Below, piece by piece: positions 11,187 to 23,242 of a stretch of 38,310 bases of DNA. The translations under genes were made by a program, and so were the position numbers. How positions within the stretch are numbered: the stretch's first letter is position 1; the number at the start of each line of letters is the position of its first letter. The notes under the pieces are model-generated. The model was not told the DNA's origin and searched no databases. It was given only the letters and a program-made list of their open reading frames with translations. This DNA comes from Saccoglossus kowalevskii (Eukaryota; Hemichordata; Enteropneusta; Harrimaniidae), in contig NW_003148484.1 of the NCBI RefSeq assembly GCF_000003605.2, positions 1 through 38,310 of the forward strand, given 5' to 3'.

Positions 11187-11900
11187 GATATGGGTTTTTG
11201 ATCTGCCCTGTGTTACATCCCACTGTGGTGATATGGGTTTTTGATCTGCACCCTGTGTTACATCCCACTGTGGTGATATGGGTTTTTGATCTGCACCCTG
11301 TGTTACATCTCACTGTGGTGATATGGGTTTTTGATCTGCACCCTGTGTTATATCACACTGTGGTGATATGGGTTTTTGATCTGTCCTGTGTTACATCACA
11401 CTGTGGTGATATGGGTTTTTGATCTGCACCCTGTGTTACATCACACTGTGGTGATATGGGTTTTTGATCTGCTACCTTGTGTTACATCACACTGTGGTGA
11501 TATGGGTTTTTGATCTGCACCCTGTGTTACATCACAATGTGGTGATATGGGTTTTTGATCTGCACCCTCTGTTACATCACACTTTGGTGATATGGGTTTT
11601 TGATCTGCCCTGTGTTACATCCCACTGTGGTGATATGGGTTTTTGATCTGCACCCTGTGTTACATCCCACTGTGGTGATATGGGTTTTTGATCTGCACCC
11701 TGTGTTATATCACACTATGGTGATATGGGTTTTGATCTGCCCTGTGTTACATCACACTGTGGTGATATTGGTTTTTGATCTGCCCTGTATTACATCACAC
11801 TGTGGTGATATGGGTTTTTGATCGGCCCTGTGTTACATCACACTGTGGTGATATGGGTTTTTGATCTGCACCCTGTGTTACATCACACTGTGGTGATATG
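11187..11900 (+). repeat. E block
   Basis: TCTCAC monomer, 46-mer at 11453, CACAATGTGG, CACTTTGG, CACTATGG with T4 (~11729), GATATTGG, CCCTGTATTAC, GATCGGCCC. It is the cleaner counterpart of 4443-5132 (offset 6,699). Its right part matches 18371-18603 at offset 6,771 and 23417-23530 at offset 11,701. Confidence 0.88.
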
Positions 11901-12384
11901 GGTTTTTGATCTGCTACCTTGTGTTACATCACACTGTGGTGATATGGGTTTTTGATCTGCACCCTGTGTTACATCACACTGTGGTGATATGGGTTTTTGA
12001 TCTGCACCTTGTGTTACATCACACTGGTCATATGGGTTTTTGATCTGCCCTGTGTTACATCACACTGTGGTGATATGGGTTTTTGATCTGCCCTGTGTTA
12101 CATCACACTCTGGTGATATGGGTTTTTGATCTGCACCCTGTGTTACATCACACTGTGGTGATATGGGTTTTTGATCTGCAACCTGTGTTACATCACACTG
12201 TGGTGATATTGGTTTTTGATCTGCACCCTGTGTTACATCACACTGTGGTGATATGGGTTTTTGATCTGCACCCTGTGTTACATCACACTGTGGTGATATT
12301 GGTTTTTGATCTGCACCCTGTGTTACATCACACTATGGTGATATGGGTTTTTGATCTGCACCCTGTGTTACACCCCACTGTGGT
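11901..12384 (+). repeat. D block
   Basis: GGTCATATG at 12026, then CACTCTGG, GATCTGCAACC, two GATATTGG monomers, CACTATGG, ACACCCCAC and a CACTGGTG 43-mer. The CACTCTGG variant is shared with 34735 and (as CAGACTCTGG) 23807, linking the three D blocks whose offsets are 11,701 and 22,630. Confidence 0.88.
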
Positions 12385-13002
12385 GATATGGGTTTTTGAT
12401 CTGCACCTTGTGTTATATCACACTGGTGATATGGGTTTTTGATCTGCACCCTGTGTTATATCACACTGTGGTGATATGTGTTTTTGATCTGCTACCTGTG
12501 TTATATCACACTGTGGTGATATGGGTTTTTGATCTGCACCCTGTGTTACACCCCACTGTGGTGATATGTGTTTTTGATCTGCTACCTGTGTTATATCACA
12601 CTGTGGTGATATGGGTTTTTGATCTGCACCCTGTGTTACATCCCACTGTGGTGATATGTGTTTTTGATCTGCTACCTGTGTTACACCCCACTGTGGTGAT
12701 ATGGGTTTTTGATCTGCACCCTGTGTTATATCACACTGTGGTGATATGGGTTTTTGATCTGCTACCTGTGTTATATCACACTGTGGTGATATGTGTTTTT
12801 GATCTGCACCCTGTTTTAAATCACACTGTGGTGATATGTGTTTTTGATCTGCACCCTGTGTTACATCCCACTGTGGTGATATGGGTTTCTGATCTGCACC
12901 CTGTGTTACATCCCACTGTGGTGATATGGGTTTTTGATCTGCACCCTGTGTTACATCACACTGTGTTTTTGATCTGCGCCCTGTGTTACATCACACTGTG
13001 GT
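12385..13002 (+). repeat. F block with 35-bp truncated monomer
   Basis: Alternating CTACC/CACC and GTG/GGG monomers, TTTTAAATC marker at 12813, GGGTTTCTG monomer, then CACTGTGTTTTTG at ~12958 where about 10 bp (GGTGATATGG) are absent, leaving a 35-bp monomer. 12385-12925 recurs at 26477-27017 (offset 14,092). The whole stretch including the truncation recurs at 35015-35632 (offset 22,630). Confidence 0.9.
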
Positions 13003-14786
13003 GATATGGGTTTTTGATCTGTCCTGTGTTACATCACACTGTGGTGATATGGGTTTTTGATCTGCACCCTGTGTTACATCACACTGTGGTGATATGGATT
13101 TTTGATCTGCTACCTTGTGTTACATCACACTGTGGTGATATGGGTTTTTGATCTACACCCTGTGTTACATCACAATGTGGTGATATAGGTTTTTGATCTG
13201 CACCCTCTGTTACATCACACTTTGGTGATATGGGTTTTTGATCTGCCCTGTGTTACATCCCACTGTGGTGATATGGGTTTTTGATCTGCACCCTGTGTTA
13301 CATCACACTGTGGTGATATGGGTTTTTGATCTGCCCTGTGTTACATCACACTGTGGTGATATGGGTTTTTGATCTGCACCCTGTGTTACATCACACTGTG
13401 GTGATATGGTTTTTTTTATCTGCCCTGTGTTACATCACACTGTGGTGATATGGGTTTTTGATCTACACCCTGTGTTACATCACACTGTGGTGATATGGGT
13501 TTTTGATCTGCCCTGTGTTACATCACACTGTGTGTGATATGGGTTTTTGATCTGCTACCTGTGTTACATCACACTGTGGTGATATGGGTTTTTGATCTGC
13601 ACCCTGTGTTACATCACACTGTGGTGATATGGGTTTTTAATCTGCACCTTGTGTTACATCACACTGGTCATATGGGTTTTTGATCTGCCCTGTGTTACAT
13701 CACACTGTGGTGATATGGGTTTTTGATCTGCCCTGTGTTACATCACACTGTGGTGATATGGGTTTTTGATCTGCACCCTGTGTTACATCACACTGTGGTG
13801 ATATGGGTTTTTGATCTGCACCCTGTGTTACATCACACTGTGGTGATATGGGTTTTTGATCTGCACCCTGTGTTACATCACACTGTGGTGATATTGGTTT
13901 TTGATCTGCACCCTGTGTTACATCACACTATGGTGATATGGGTTTTTGATCTGCACCCTGTGTTACACCCCACTGTGGTGATATGGGTTTTTGATCTGCA
14001 CCCTGTGTTATATCACACTGGTGATATGGGTTTTTGATCTGCACCCTGTGTTACATCACACTGTGGTGATATGTGTTTTTGATCTGCTACCTGTGTTATA
14101 TCACACTGTGGTGATATGGGTTTTTGATCTGCACCCTGTGTTACATCACACTGTGGTGATATGGGTTTCTGATCTGCACCCTGTGTTATATCACACTGGT
14201 GATATGGGTTTTTGATCTGCACCCTGTGTTATATCACACTGTGGTGATATGTGTTTTTGATCTGCACCCTGTTTTAAATCACACTGTGGTGATATGTGTT
14301 TTTGATCTGCTACCTGTGTTACACCCCACTGTGGTGATATGGGTTTTTGATCTGCACCCTGTGTTATATCACACTGTGGTGATATGTGTTTTTGATCTGC
14401 ACCCTGTTTTAAATCACACTGTGGTGATATGTGTTTTTGATCTGCTACTTGTGTTACACCCCACTGTGGTGATATGGGTTTTTGATCTGCTACCTGTGTT
14501 ATATCACACTGTGGTGATATGTGTTTTTGATCTGCACCCTGTTTTAAATCACACTGTGGTGATATGTGTTTTTGATCTGCACCCTGTGTTACATCCCACT
14601 GTGGTGATATGGGTTTCTGATCTGCACCCTGTGTTACATCCCACTGTGGTGATATGGGTTTTTGATCTGCACCCTGTGTTACATCACACTGTGGTGATAT
14701 GTGTTTTTGATCTGCACCCTGTGTTACATCCCACTGTGGTGATATGGGTTTTTTGATCTGCACCCTGTGTTACATCACACTGTGGT
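13003..14786 (+). repeat. 1,741-bp composite repeat, copy 1
   Basis: Repeat proper begins near 13046. Contents: 46-mer at 13091, a hexamer with GATATAGG at 13182, poly-T (13410-13417), D block with GGTCATATG at 13666, then three TTTTAAATC trimers (14271, 14406, 14541; 135 bp apart), ending in a 46-mer with T6 at 14741. Markers reappear 1,741 bp later (14923, 15151, 15407). Confidence 0.9.
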
Positions 14787-16347
14787 GATATGGGTTTTTG
14801 ATCTGCACCCTGTGTTACATCACACTGTGGTGATATGGATTTTTGATCTGCTACCTTGTGTTACATCACACTGTGGTGATATGGGTTTTTGATCTACACC
14901 CTGTGTTACATCACAATGTGGTGATATAGGTTTTTGATCTGCACCCTCTGTTACATCACACTTTGGTGATATGGGTTTTTGATCTGCCCTGTGTTACATC
15001 CCACTGTGGTGATATGGGTTTTTGATCTGCACCCTGTGTTACATCACACTGTGGTGATATGGGTTTTTGATCTGCCCTGTGTTACATCACACTGTGGTGA
15101 TATGGGTTTTTGATCTGCACCCTGTGTTACATCACACTGTGGTGATATGGTTTTTTTTATCTGCCCTGTGTTACATCACACTGTGGTGATATGGGTTTTT
15201 GATCTACACCCTGTGTTACATCACACTGTGGTGATATGGGTTTTTGATCTGCCCTGTGTTACATCACACTGTGTGTGATATGGGTTTTTGATCTGCTACC
15301 TGTGTTACATCACACTGTGGTGATATGGGTTTTTGATCTGCACCCTGTGTTACATCACACTGTGGTGATATGGGTTTTTAATCTGCACCTTGTGTTACAT
15401 CACACTGGTCATATGGGTTTTTGATCTGCCCTGTGTTACATCACACTGTGGTGATATGGGTTTTTGATCTGCCCTGTGTTACATCACACTGTGGTGATAT
15501 GGGTTTTTGATCTGCACCCTGTGTTACATCACACTGTGGTGATATGGGTTTTTGATCTGCACCCTGTGTTACATCACACTGTGGTGATATTGGTTTTTGA
15601 TCTGCACCCTGTGTTACATCACACTATGGTGATATGGGTTTTTGATCTGCACCCTGTGTTACACCCCACTGTGGTGATATGGGTTTTTGATCTGCACCCT
15701 GTGTTATATCACACTGGTGATATGGGTTTTTGATCTGCACCCTGTGTTACATCACACTGTGGTGATATGTGTTTTTGATCTGCTACCTGTGTTATATCAC
15801 ACTGTGGTGATATGGGTTTTTGATCTGCACCCTGTGTTACATCACACTGTGGTGATATGGGTTTCTGATCTGCACCCTGTGTTATATCACACTGGTGATA
15901 TGGGTTTTTGATCTGCACCCTGTGTTATATCACACTGTGGTGATATGTGTTTTTGATCTGCACCCTGTTTTAAATCACACTGTGGTGATATGTGTTTTTG
16001 ATCTGCTACCTGTGTTACACCCCACTGTGGTGATATGGGTTTTTGATCTGCTACCTGTGTTATATCACACTGTGGTGATATGTGTTTTTGATCTGCGCCC
16101 TGTTTTAAATCACACTGTGGTGATATGTGTTTTTGATCTGCACCCTGTGTTACATCCCACTGTGGTGATATGGGTTTCTGATCTGCACCCTGTGTTACAT
16201 CCCACTGTGGTGATATGGGTTTTTGATCTGCACCCTGTGTTACATCACACTGTGGTGATATGTGTTTTTGATCTGCACCCTGTGTTACATCCCACTGTGG
16301 TGATATGGGTTTTTTGATCTGCACCCTGTGTTACATCCCACTGTGGT
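14787..16347 (+). repeat. 1,741-bp composite repeat, copy 2 (shortened)
   Basis: Tandem second copy: 46-mer at 14832, GATATAGG 14923, poly-T 15151-15158, GGTCATATG 15407, TTTTAAATC at 15967 and 16102, T6 46-mer at 16302. It lacks one 45-mer in the D part and one 135-bp trimer, 180 bp in all, so its T6 monomer is at offset 1,561. GATCTGCGCCC at ~16095 is a private CpG. Confidence 0.9.
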
Positions 16348-17059
16348 GATATGGGTTTTTGATCTGCACCCTGTGTTACATCCCACTGTGGTGATATGGG
16401 TTTTTGATCTGCACCCTGTGTTACATCACACTGTGGTGATATGGGTTTTTGATCTGTCCTGTGTTACATCACACTCTGGTGATATGGGTTTTTGATCTGC
16501 ACCCTGTGTTACATCACACTGTGGTGATATGGATTTTTGATCTGCTACCTTGTGTTACATCACACTGTGGTGATATGGGTTTTTGATCTACACCCTGTGT
16601 TACATCACAATGTGGTGATATGGGTTTTTGATCTGCACCCTCTGTTACATCACACTTTGGTGATATGGGTTTTTGATCTGCCCTGTGTTACATCCCACTG
16701 TGGTGATATGGGTTTTTGATCTGCACCCTGTGTTACATCACACTGTGGTGATATGGGTTTTTGATCTGCCCTGTGTTACATCACACTGTGGTGATATGGA
16801 TTTTTGATCTGCTGCCTTGTGTTACATCACACTGTGGTGATATGGGTTTTTGATCTACACCCTCTGTTACATCACAATGTGGTGATATGGGTTTTTGATC
16901 TGCACCCTCTGTTACATCACACTTTGGTGATATGGGTTTTTGATCTGCCCTGTGTTACATCCCACTGTGGTGATATGGGTTTTTGATCTGCACCCTGTGT
17001 TACATCACACTGTGGTGATATGGGTTTTTGATCTGCCCTGTGTTACATCACACTGTGGT
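16348..17059 (+). repeat. TCCCAC run and 267-bp hexamer x2
   Basis: 46-mers at 16526 and 16793, 267 bp apart. It parallels 9757-10290 at offset 6,769. Private differences are CACTCTGG (~16473), CTGCCTTG in the second 46-mer and CTACACCCTCTG near 16860. Confidence 0.9.
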
Positions 17060-17642
17060 GATATGGGTTTTTGATCTGCACCCTGTGTTACATCACACTG
17101 TGGTGATATGGTTTTTTTTTATCTGCCCTGTGTTACATCACACTGTGGTGATATGGGTTTTTGATCTACACCCTGTGTTACAGCACACTGTGGTGATATG
17201 GGTTTTTGATCTACACCCTGTGTTACAGCACACTGTGGTAATATGGGTTTTTGATCTGCACCCTGTGTTACATCCCACTGTGGTGATATGGGTTTTTGAT
17301 CTGCACCCTGTGTTACATCACACTGTGGTGATATGTGTTTTTGATCTGCACCCTGTGTTACATCCCACTGTGGTGGTATGGGTTTTTGATCTGCACCCTG
17401 TGTTACATCCCACTGTGGTGATATGGGTTTTTGATCTGCACCCTGTGTTACATCCCACTGTGGTGACATGGGTTTTTGATCTGCACCCTGTGTTACATCA
17501 CACTGTGGTGATATGGGTTTTTGATCTGTCCTGTGTTACATCACACTGTGGTGATATGGGTTTTTGATCTGCACCATGTGTTACATCACACTGTGGTGAT
17601 ATGGGTTTTTGATCTGCACCCTGTGTTACACCCCACTGTGGT
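17060..17642 (+). repeat. C block with T9 poly-T monomer
   Basis: Poly-T is nine T at 17112-17120, against eight at the matching 10343-10350. CAGCACAC x2, GGTAATATG, GGTGGTATG and GGTGACATG follow in the usual order. A CACCATGTG variant occurs near 17575, and an ACACCCCAC monomer leads to the A block. Confidence 0.87.
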
Positions 17643-18090
17643 GATATGGGTTTTTGATCTGCCCTGTGTTACATCCCACTGTGGTGATATGGGTTTTTGA
17701 TCTGCACCCTGTGTTACATCCCACTTTGGTGATATGGGTTTTTGATCTGCTACCTGTGTTATATCACACTGTGGGGATATGGGTTTTTGATCTGCTGCCT
17801 GTGTTACATCACGCTGTGGTGATATGGGTTTTTGATCTACACCCTGTGTTATATCCCACTGTGGTGGTATGGGTTTTTGATCTGCACCCTGTGTTACATC
17901 ACACTGTGGTGATATGGGTTTTTGATCTGCACCCTGTGTTACATCCCACTGTGGTGATATGGGTTTTTGATCTGCACCCTGTGTTACATCCCACTATGGT
18001 GATATGGGTTTTTGATCTGCACCCTGTGTTACATCCCACTGTGGTGATATGAGTTTTTGATCTGCACCCTGTGTTATATCACACTGTGGT
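17643..18090 (+). repeat. A block with TCCCAC tail
   Basis: Starts as a canonical A block (CpG at 17812), but GATGTGGG is replaced by GATATGGG, and TCCCAC monomers follow. These include CCCACTATGG (~17992) and GATATGAG (~18049). Both private variants recur at 38032 and 38089, offset 20,040, tying this locus to the right end of the window. Confidence 0.88.
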
Positions 18091-18603
18091 GATATGGGTT
18101 TTTGATCTGTCCTGTGTTACATCACACTGTGGTGATATGGGTTTTTGATCTGCACCCTGTGTTACATCACACTGTGGTGATATGGGTTTTTGATCTGCAC
18201 CCTGTGTTACATCACACTGTGGTGATATGGGTTTTTGATCTGCTACCTTGTGTTACATCACACTGTGGTAATATGGGTTTTTGATCTGCACCCTGTGTTA
18301 CATCACAATGTGGTGATATGGGTTTTTGATCTGCACCCTCTGTTACATCACACTTTGGTGATATGGGTTTTTGATCTGCCCTGTGTTACATCCCACTGTG
18401 GTGATATGGGTTTTTGATCTGCACCCTGTGTTACATCCCACTGTGGTGATATGGGTTTTTGATCTGCATCCTGTGTTACATCACACTATGGTGATATGGG
18501 TTTTGATCTGCCCTGTGTTACATCACACTGTGGTGATATTGGTTTTTGATCTGCCCTGTATTACATCACACTGTGGTGATATGGGTTTTTGATCGGCCCT
18601 GTG
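18091..18603 (+). repeat. E block
   Basis: TCCTG 43-mer, plain 45-mers, 46-mer at 18224 with GGTAATATG after it, CACAATGTGG, CACTTTGG, GATCTGCATCC, CACTATGG with T4 (~18500), GATATTGG, CCCTGTATTAC and GATCGGCCC. Right-hand markers lie 6,771 bp downstream of the copy at 11.6-11.8 kb. Confidence 0.87.
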
Positions 18604-19245
18604 TTACATCACACTGTGGTGATATGGGTTTTTGATCTGCACCCTGTGTTACATCACACTGTGGTGATATGGGTTTTTGATCTGCTACCTTGTGTTACAT
18701 CACACTGTGGTGATATGGGTTTTTGATCTGCACCCTGTGTTACATCACACTGTGGTGATATGGGTTTTTGATCTGCACCTTGTGTTACATCACACTGGTC
18801 ATATGGGTTTTTGATCTGCCCTGTGTTACATCACACTGTGGTGATATGGATTTTTGATCTGCCCTGTGTTACATCACACTGTGGTGATTTGGGTTTTTGA
18901 TCTGCACCCTGTGTTACATCACACTGTGGTGATATGGGTTTTTGATCTGCACCCTGTGTTACATCACACTGTGGTGATATTGGTTTTTGATCTGCACCCT
19001 GTGTTACATCACACTGTGGTGATGTGGGTTTTTGATCTGCACCCTGTGTTACATCACACTGTGGTGATATTGGTTTTTGATCTGCACCCTGTGTTACATC
19101 ACACTATGGTGATATGGGTTTTTGATCTGCACCCTGTGTTACACCCCACTGTGGTGATATGGGTTTTTGATCTGCACCCTGTGTTACATCACACTGTGGT
19201 GATATGGGTTTTTGATCTGCACCCTGTGTTACATCACACTGTGGT
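18604..19245 (+). repeat. D block with GATTTGGG/GATGTGGG variants
   Basis: GGTCATATG at 18797 (12026 + 6,771). GATTTGGG near 18887 and GATGTGGG near 19021 are shared with the 36.6-36.8 kb D block, so these two are closest relatives. After ACACCCCAC (~19141) it leaves the D order: plain TCACAC monomers follow instead of the CACTGGTG 43-mer and F block. Confidence 0.86.
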
Positions 19246-19867
19246 GATATGGGTTTTTGATCTGTCCTGTGTTACATCACACTGTGGTGATATGGGTTTT
19301 TGATCTGCACCCTGTGTTACATCACACTGTGGTGATATGGATTTTTGATCTGCTACCTTGTGTTACATCACACTGTGGTGATATGGGTTTTTGATCTACA
19401 CCCTGTGTTACATCACTATGTGGTGATATGGGTTTTTGATCTGCACCCTCTGTTACATCACACTTTGGTGATATGGGTGTTTGATATGCCCTGTGTTACA
19501 TCCCACTGTGGTGATATGGGTTTTTGATCTGCACCCTGTGTTACATCACACTGTGGTGATATGGGTTTTTGATCTGCCCTGTGTTACATCACACTGTGGT
19601 GATATGGATTTTTGATCTGCTACCTTGTGTTACATCACACTGTGGTGATATGGGTTTTTGATCTACACCCTGTGTTACATCACAATGTGGTGATATGGGT
19701 TTTTGATCTGCACCCTCTGTTACATCACACTTTGGTGATATGGGTTTTTGATCTGCCCTGTGTTACATCCCACTGTGGTGATATGGGTTTTTTGATCTGC
19801 ACCCTGTGTTACATCACACTGTGGTGATATGGGTTTTTGATCTGCCCTGTGTTACATCACACTGTGG
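19246..19867 (+). repeat. 267-bp hexamer x2, related to 1678-2299
   Basis: 46-mers at 19334 and 19601. Copy 1 carries CACTATGTGG and GGGTGTTTGATATG exactly as at 1852-1920, offset 17,568. A T6 tract near 19787 makes one monomer one base longer. Confidence 0.9.
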
Positions 19868-20853
19868 TGATATGGGTTTTTGATCTGCACCCTGTGTTAC
19901 ATCACACTGTGGTGATATGGTTTTTTTTTATCTGCCCTGTGTTACATCACACTGTGGTGATATGGGTTTTTGATCTACACCCTGTGTTACAGCACACTGT
20001 GGTGATATGGGTTTTTGATCTACACCCTGTGTTACAGCACACTGTGGTAATATGGGTTTTTGATCTGCACCCTGTGTTACATCCCACTGTAGTGATATGG
20101 GTTTTTGATCTGCACCCTGTGTTACATCACACTGTGGTGATATGTGTTTTTGATCTGCACCCTGTGTTACATCCCACTGTGGTGGTATGGGTTTTTGATC
20201 TGCACCCTGTGTTACATCCCACTGTGGTGATATGGGTTTTTGATCTGCACCCTGTTACATCCCACTGTGGTGACATAGGTTTTTGATCTGCACCCTGTGT
20301 TACATCACACTGTGGTGATATGGGTTTTTGATCTGTCCTGTGTTACAGCACACTGTGGTAATATGGGTTTTTGATCTGCACCCTGTGTTACATCCCACTG
20401 TGGTGATATGGGTTTTTGATCTGCACCCTGTGTTACATCACACTGTGGTGATATGTGTTTTTGATCTGCACCCTGTGTTACATCCCACTGTGGTGGTATG
20501 GGTTTTTGATCTGCACCCTGTGTTACATCCCACTGTGGTGATATGGGTTTTTGATCTGCACCCTGTGTTACATCCCACTGTGGTGACATGGGTTTTTGAT
20601 CTGCACCCTGTGTTACATCCCACTGTGGTGACATGGGTTTTTGATCTGCACCCTGTGTTACATCACACTGTGGTGATAAGGGTTTTTGATCTGTCCTGTG
20701 TTACATCACACTGTGGTGATATGGGTTTTTGATCTGCACCCTGTGTTACATCACACTGTGGTGATATGGGTTTTTGATCTGCACCCTGTGTTACATCACA
20801 CTGTGGGTGATATGGGTTTTTGATCTGCACCCTGTGTTACACCCCACTGTGGT
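19868..20853 (+). repeat. Two C blocks in tandem
   Basis: First C block: T9 at 19921-19929, CAGCACAC x2, GTAGTGATATG (~20090), GGTGGTATG, a two-base loss (CACCCTGTTACATC, ~20250) and GGTGACATAGG. Second: GGTAATATG, GGTGGTATG, two consecutive GGTGACATG monomers and GATAAGGG at 20675. Relative to 2300-2748 the inserted material is 537 bp. Confidence 0.86.
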
Positions 20854-21166
20854 GATATGGGTTTTTGATCTGCCCTGTGTTACATCCCACTGTGGTGATA
20901 TGGGTTTTTGATCTGCACCCTGTGTTACATCCCACTTTGGTGATATGGGTTTTTGATCTGCTACCTGTGTTATATCACACTGTGGGGATATGGGTTTTTG
21001 ATCTGCTGCCTGTGTTACATCACGCTGTGGTGATATGGGTTTTTGATCTACACCCTGTGTTATATCCCACTGTGGTGGTATGGGTTTTTGATCTGCACCC
21101 TGTGTTACATCACACTGTGGTGATGTGGGTTTTTGATCTGCACCCTGTGTTATATCCCACTGTGGT
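20854..21166 (+). repeat. A block, 313 bp
   Basis: Canonical heptamer order, CACGCTG CpG at 21023. Offset to 2749-3061 is 18,105 bp, the same as for the upstream GATAAGGG variant, so C and A blocks were copied together. Confidence 0.9.
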
Positions 21167-21923
21167 GATATGGGTTTTTGATCTGCCCTGTGTTACATCC
21201 CACTGTGGTGATATGGGTTTTTGATCTGCACCCTGTGTTACATCACACTGTGGTGATATGGGTTTTTGATCTGCCCTGTGTTACATCACACTGTGGTGAT
21301 ATGGGTTTTTGATCTGCCCTGTGTTACATCACACTGTGGTGATATGGGTTTTTGATCTGCACCCTGTGTTACATCACACTGTGGTGATATGGTTTTTTTT
21401 TATCTGCCCTGTGTTACATCACACTGTGGTGATATGGGTTTTTGATCTACACCCTGTGTTACAGCACACTGTGGTGATATGGGTTTTTGATCTACACCCT
21501 GTGTTACAGCACACTGTGGTAATATGGGTTTTTGATCTGCACCCTGTGTTACATCCCACTGTAGTGATATGGGTTTTTGATCTGCACCCTGTGTTACATC
21601 ACACTGTGGTGATATGTGTTTTTGATCTGCACCCTGTGTTACATCCCACTGTGGTGGTATGGGTTTTTGATCTGCACCCTGTGTTACATCCCACTGTGGT
21701 GACATGGGTTTTTGATCTGCACCCTGTGTTACATCACACTGTGGTGATATGGGTTTTTGATCTGTCCTGTGTTACATCACACTGTGGTGATATGGGTTTT
21801 TGATCTGCACCCTGTGTTACATCACACTGTGGTGATATGGGTTTTTGATCTGCACCCTGTGTTACATCACACTGTGGGTGATATGGGTTTTGATCTGCAC
21901 CCTGTGTTACACCCCACTGTGGT
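21167..21923 (+). repeat. C block, copy of 19.8-20.26 kb
   Basis: T9 at 21393-21401 and GTAGTGATATG near 21561 match the first C block of the previous region at offset 1,472. One TCCCAC monomer is missing between GGTGGTATG and GGTGACATG. Near 21875 an extra G (TGTGGGTGAT) is followed by a T4 tract, so the two changes cancel in length. Confidence 0.86.
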
Positions 21924-22236
21924 GATATGGGTTTTTGATCTGCCCTGTGTTACATCCCACTGTGGTGATATGGGTTTTTGATCTGCACCCTGTGTTACAT
22001 CCCACTTTGGTGATATGGGTTTTTGATCTGCTACCTGTGTTATATCACACTGTGGGGATATGGGTTTTTGATCTGCTGCCTGTGTTACATCACGCTGTGG
22101 TGATATGGGTTTTTGATCTACACCCTGTGTTATATCCCACTGTGGTGGTATGGGTTTTTGATCTGCACCCTGTGTTACATCACACTGTGGTGATGTGGGT
22201 TTTTGATCTGCACCCTGTGTTATATCCCACTGTGGT
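21924..22236 (+). repeat. A block, 313 bp
   Basis: Canonical heptamer with CACGCTG CpG at 22093, 1,070 bp after the previous A block. It forms a C-A-C-A alternation with the preceding region. Confidence 0.9.
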
Positions 22237-22633
22237 GATATGGGTTTTTGATCTGCCCTGTGTTACATCCCACTGTGGTGATATGGGTTTTTGATCTGCC
22301 CTGTGTTACATCACACTGTGGTGATATGGGTTTTTGATCTGCACCCTGTGTTACATCACACTGTGGTGATATGGTTTTTTTTATCTGCCCTGTGTTACAT
22401 CACACTGTGGTGATATGGGTTTTTGATCTGCACCCTGTGTTACAGCACACTGTGGTGATATGGGTTTTTGATCTACACCCTGTGTTACAGCACACTGTGG
22501 TAATATGGGTTTTTGATCTGCACCCTGTGTTACATCCCACTGTGGTGATATGGGTTTTTGATCTGCACCCTGTGTTACATCACACTGTGGTGATATGGGT
22601 TTTTGATATGCCCTGTGTTACATCACACTGTGG
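22237..22633 (+). repeat. Truncated C block
   Basis: T8 at 22375-22382, CAGCACAC x2 (the first with GATCTGCACC rather than CTACACC), GGTAATATG and TCCCAC, then the order breaks off at a GATATGCCC 43-mer and enters the divergent 43-mer domain. Confidence 0.84.
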
Positions 22634-23242
22634 TGATATGGGTTTTTGATCCGCACACTGCGTTACATCACACTGTGGTGATATGTGTTTTTGATCTGCC
22701 CTGTGTTACATCACACTGTGGTGATATGTGTTTTTGATCTGCCCTGTGTTACATCACACTGTGGTGATATGGGTTTTTGATCTGCCCTGTGTTACATCAC
22801 ACTGTGGTGATATGTGTTTTTGATCTGCCCTGTGTTACATCACACTGTGGTGATATGGGTTTTTGATCTGCCCTGTGTTACATCACACTGTGGTGATATG
22901 GGTTTTTGATCTGCCCTGTGTTACATCACACTGTGGTGATATGGATATTTGATCTGCCCTGTGTTACATCACACTGCGGTGATATGGGTTTTTGATCCGC
23001 ACCCTGTGTTACATCACACTGTGGTGATATGTGTTTTTGATCTGGCCTGTGTTACATCACACTGTGGTGATATGTGTTTTTGATCTGGCCTGTGTTACAT
23101 CACACTGTGGTGATATGTGTTTTTGATCTGCCCTGTGTTACATCACACTGTGGTGATATGGATATTTGATCTGCCCTGTGTTACATCACACTGCGGTGAT
23201 ATGGGTTTTTGATCCGCACCCTGTGTTACATCACACTGTGGT
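22634..23242 (+). repeat. 43-mer-dominated divergent domain with 217-bp HOR
   Basis: From 22680 to 23197 nearly every monomer is 43 bp (starts 22680, 22723, 22766, 22809, 22852, 22895, 22938, 22981, 23026, 23069, 23112, 23155). A pentamer of 217 bp starts at 22938 and 23155 with GATATTTGATC, CACTGCGG and GATCCGC. GATCTGGCC is found in two units. This stretch has more CpG than any neighbour. The C, A, D and F markers are absent. Confidence 0.9.
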
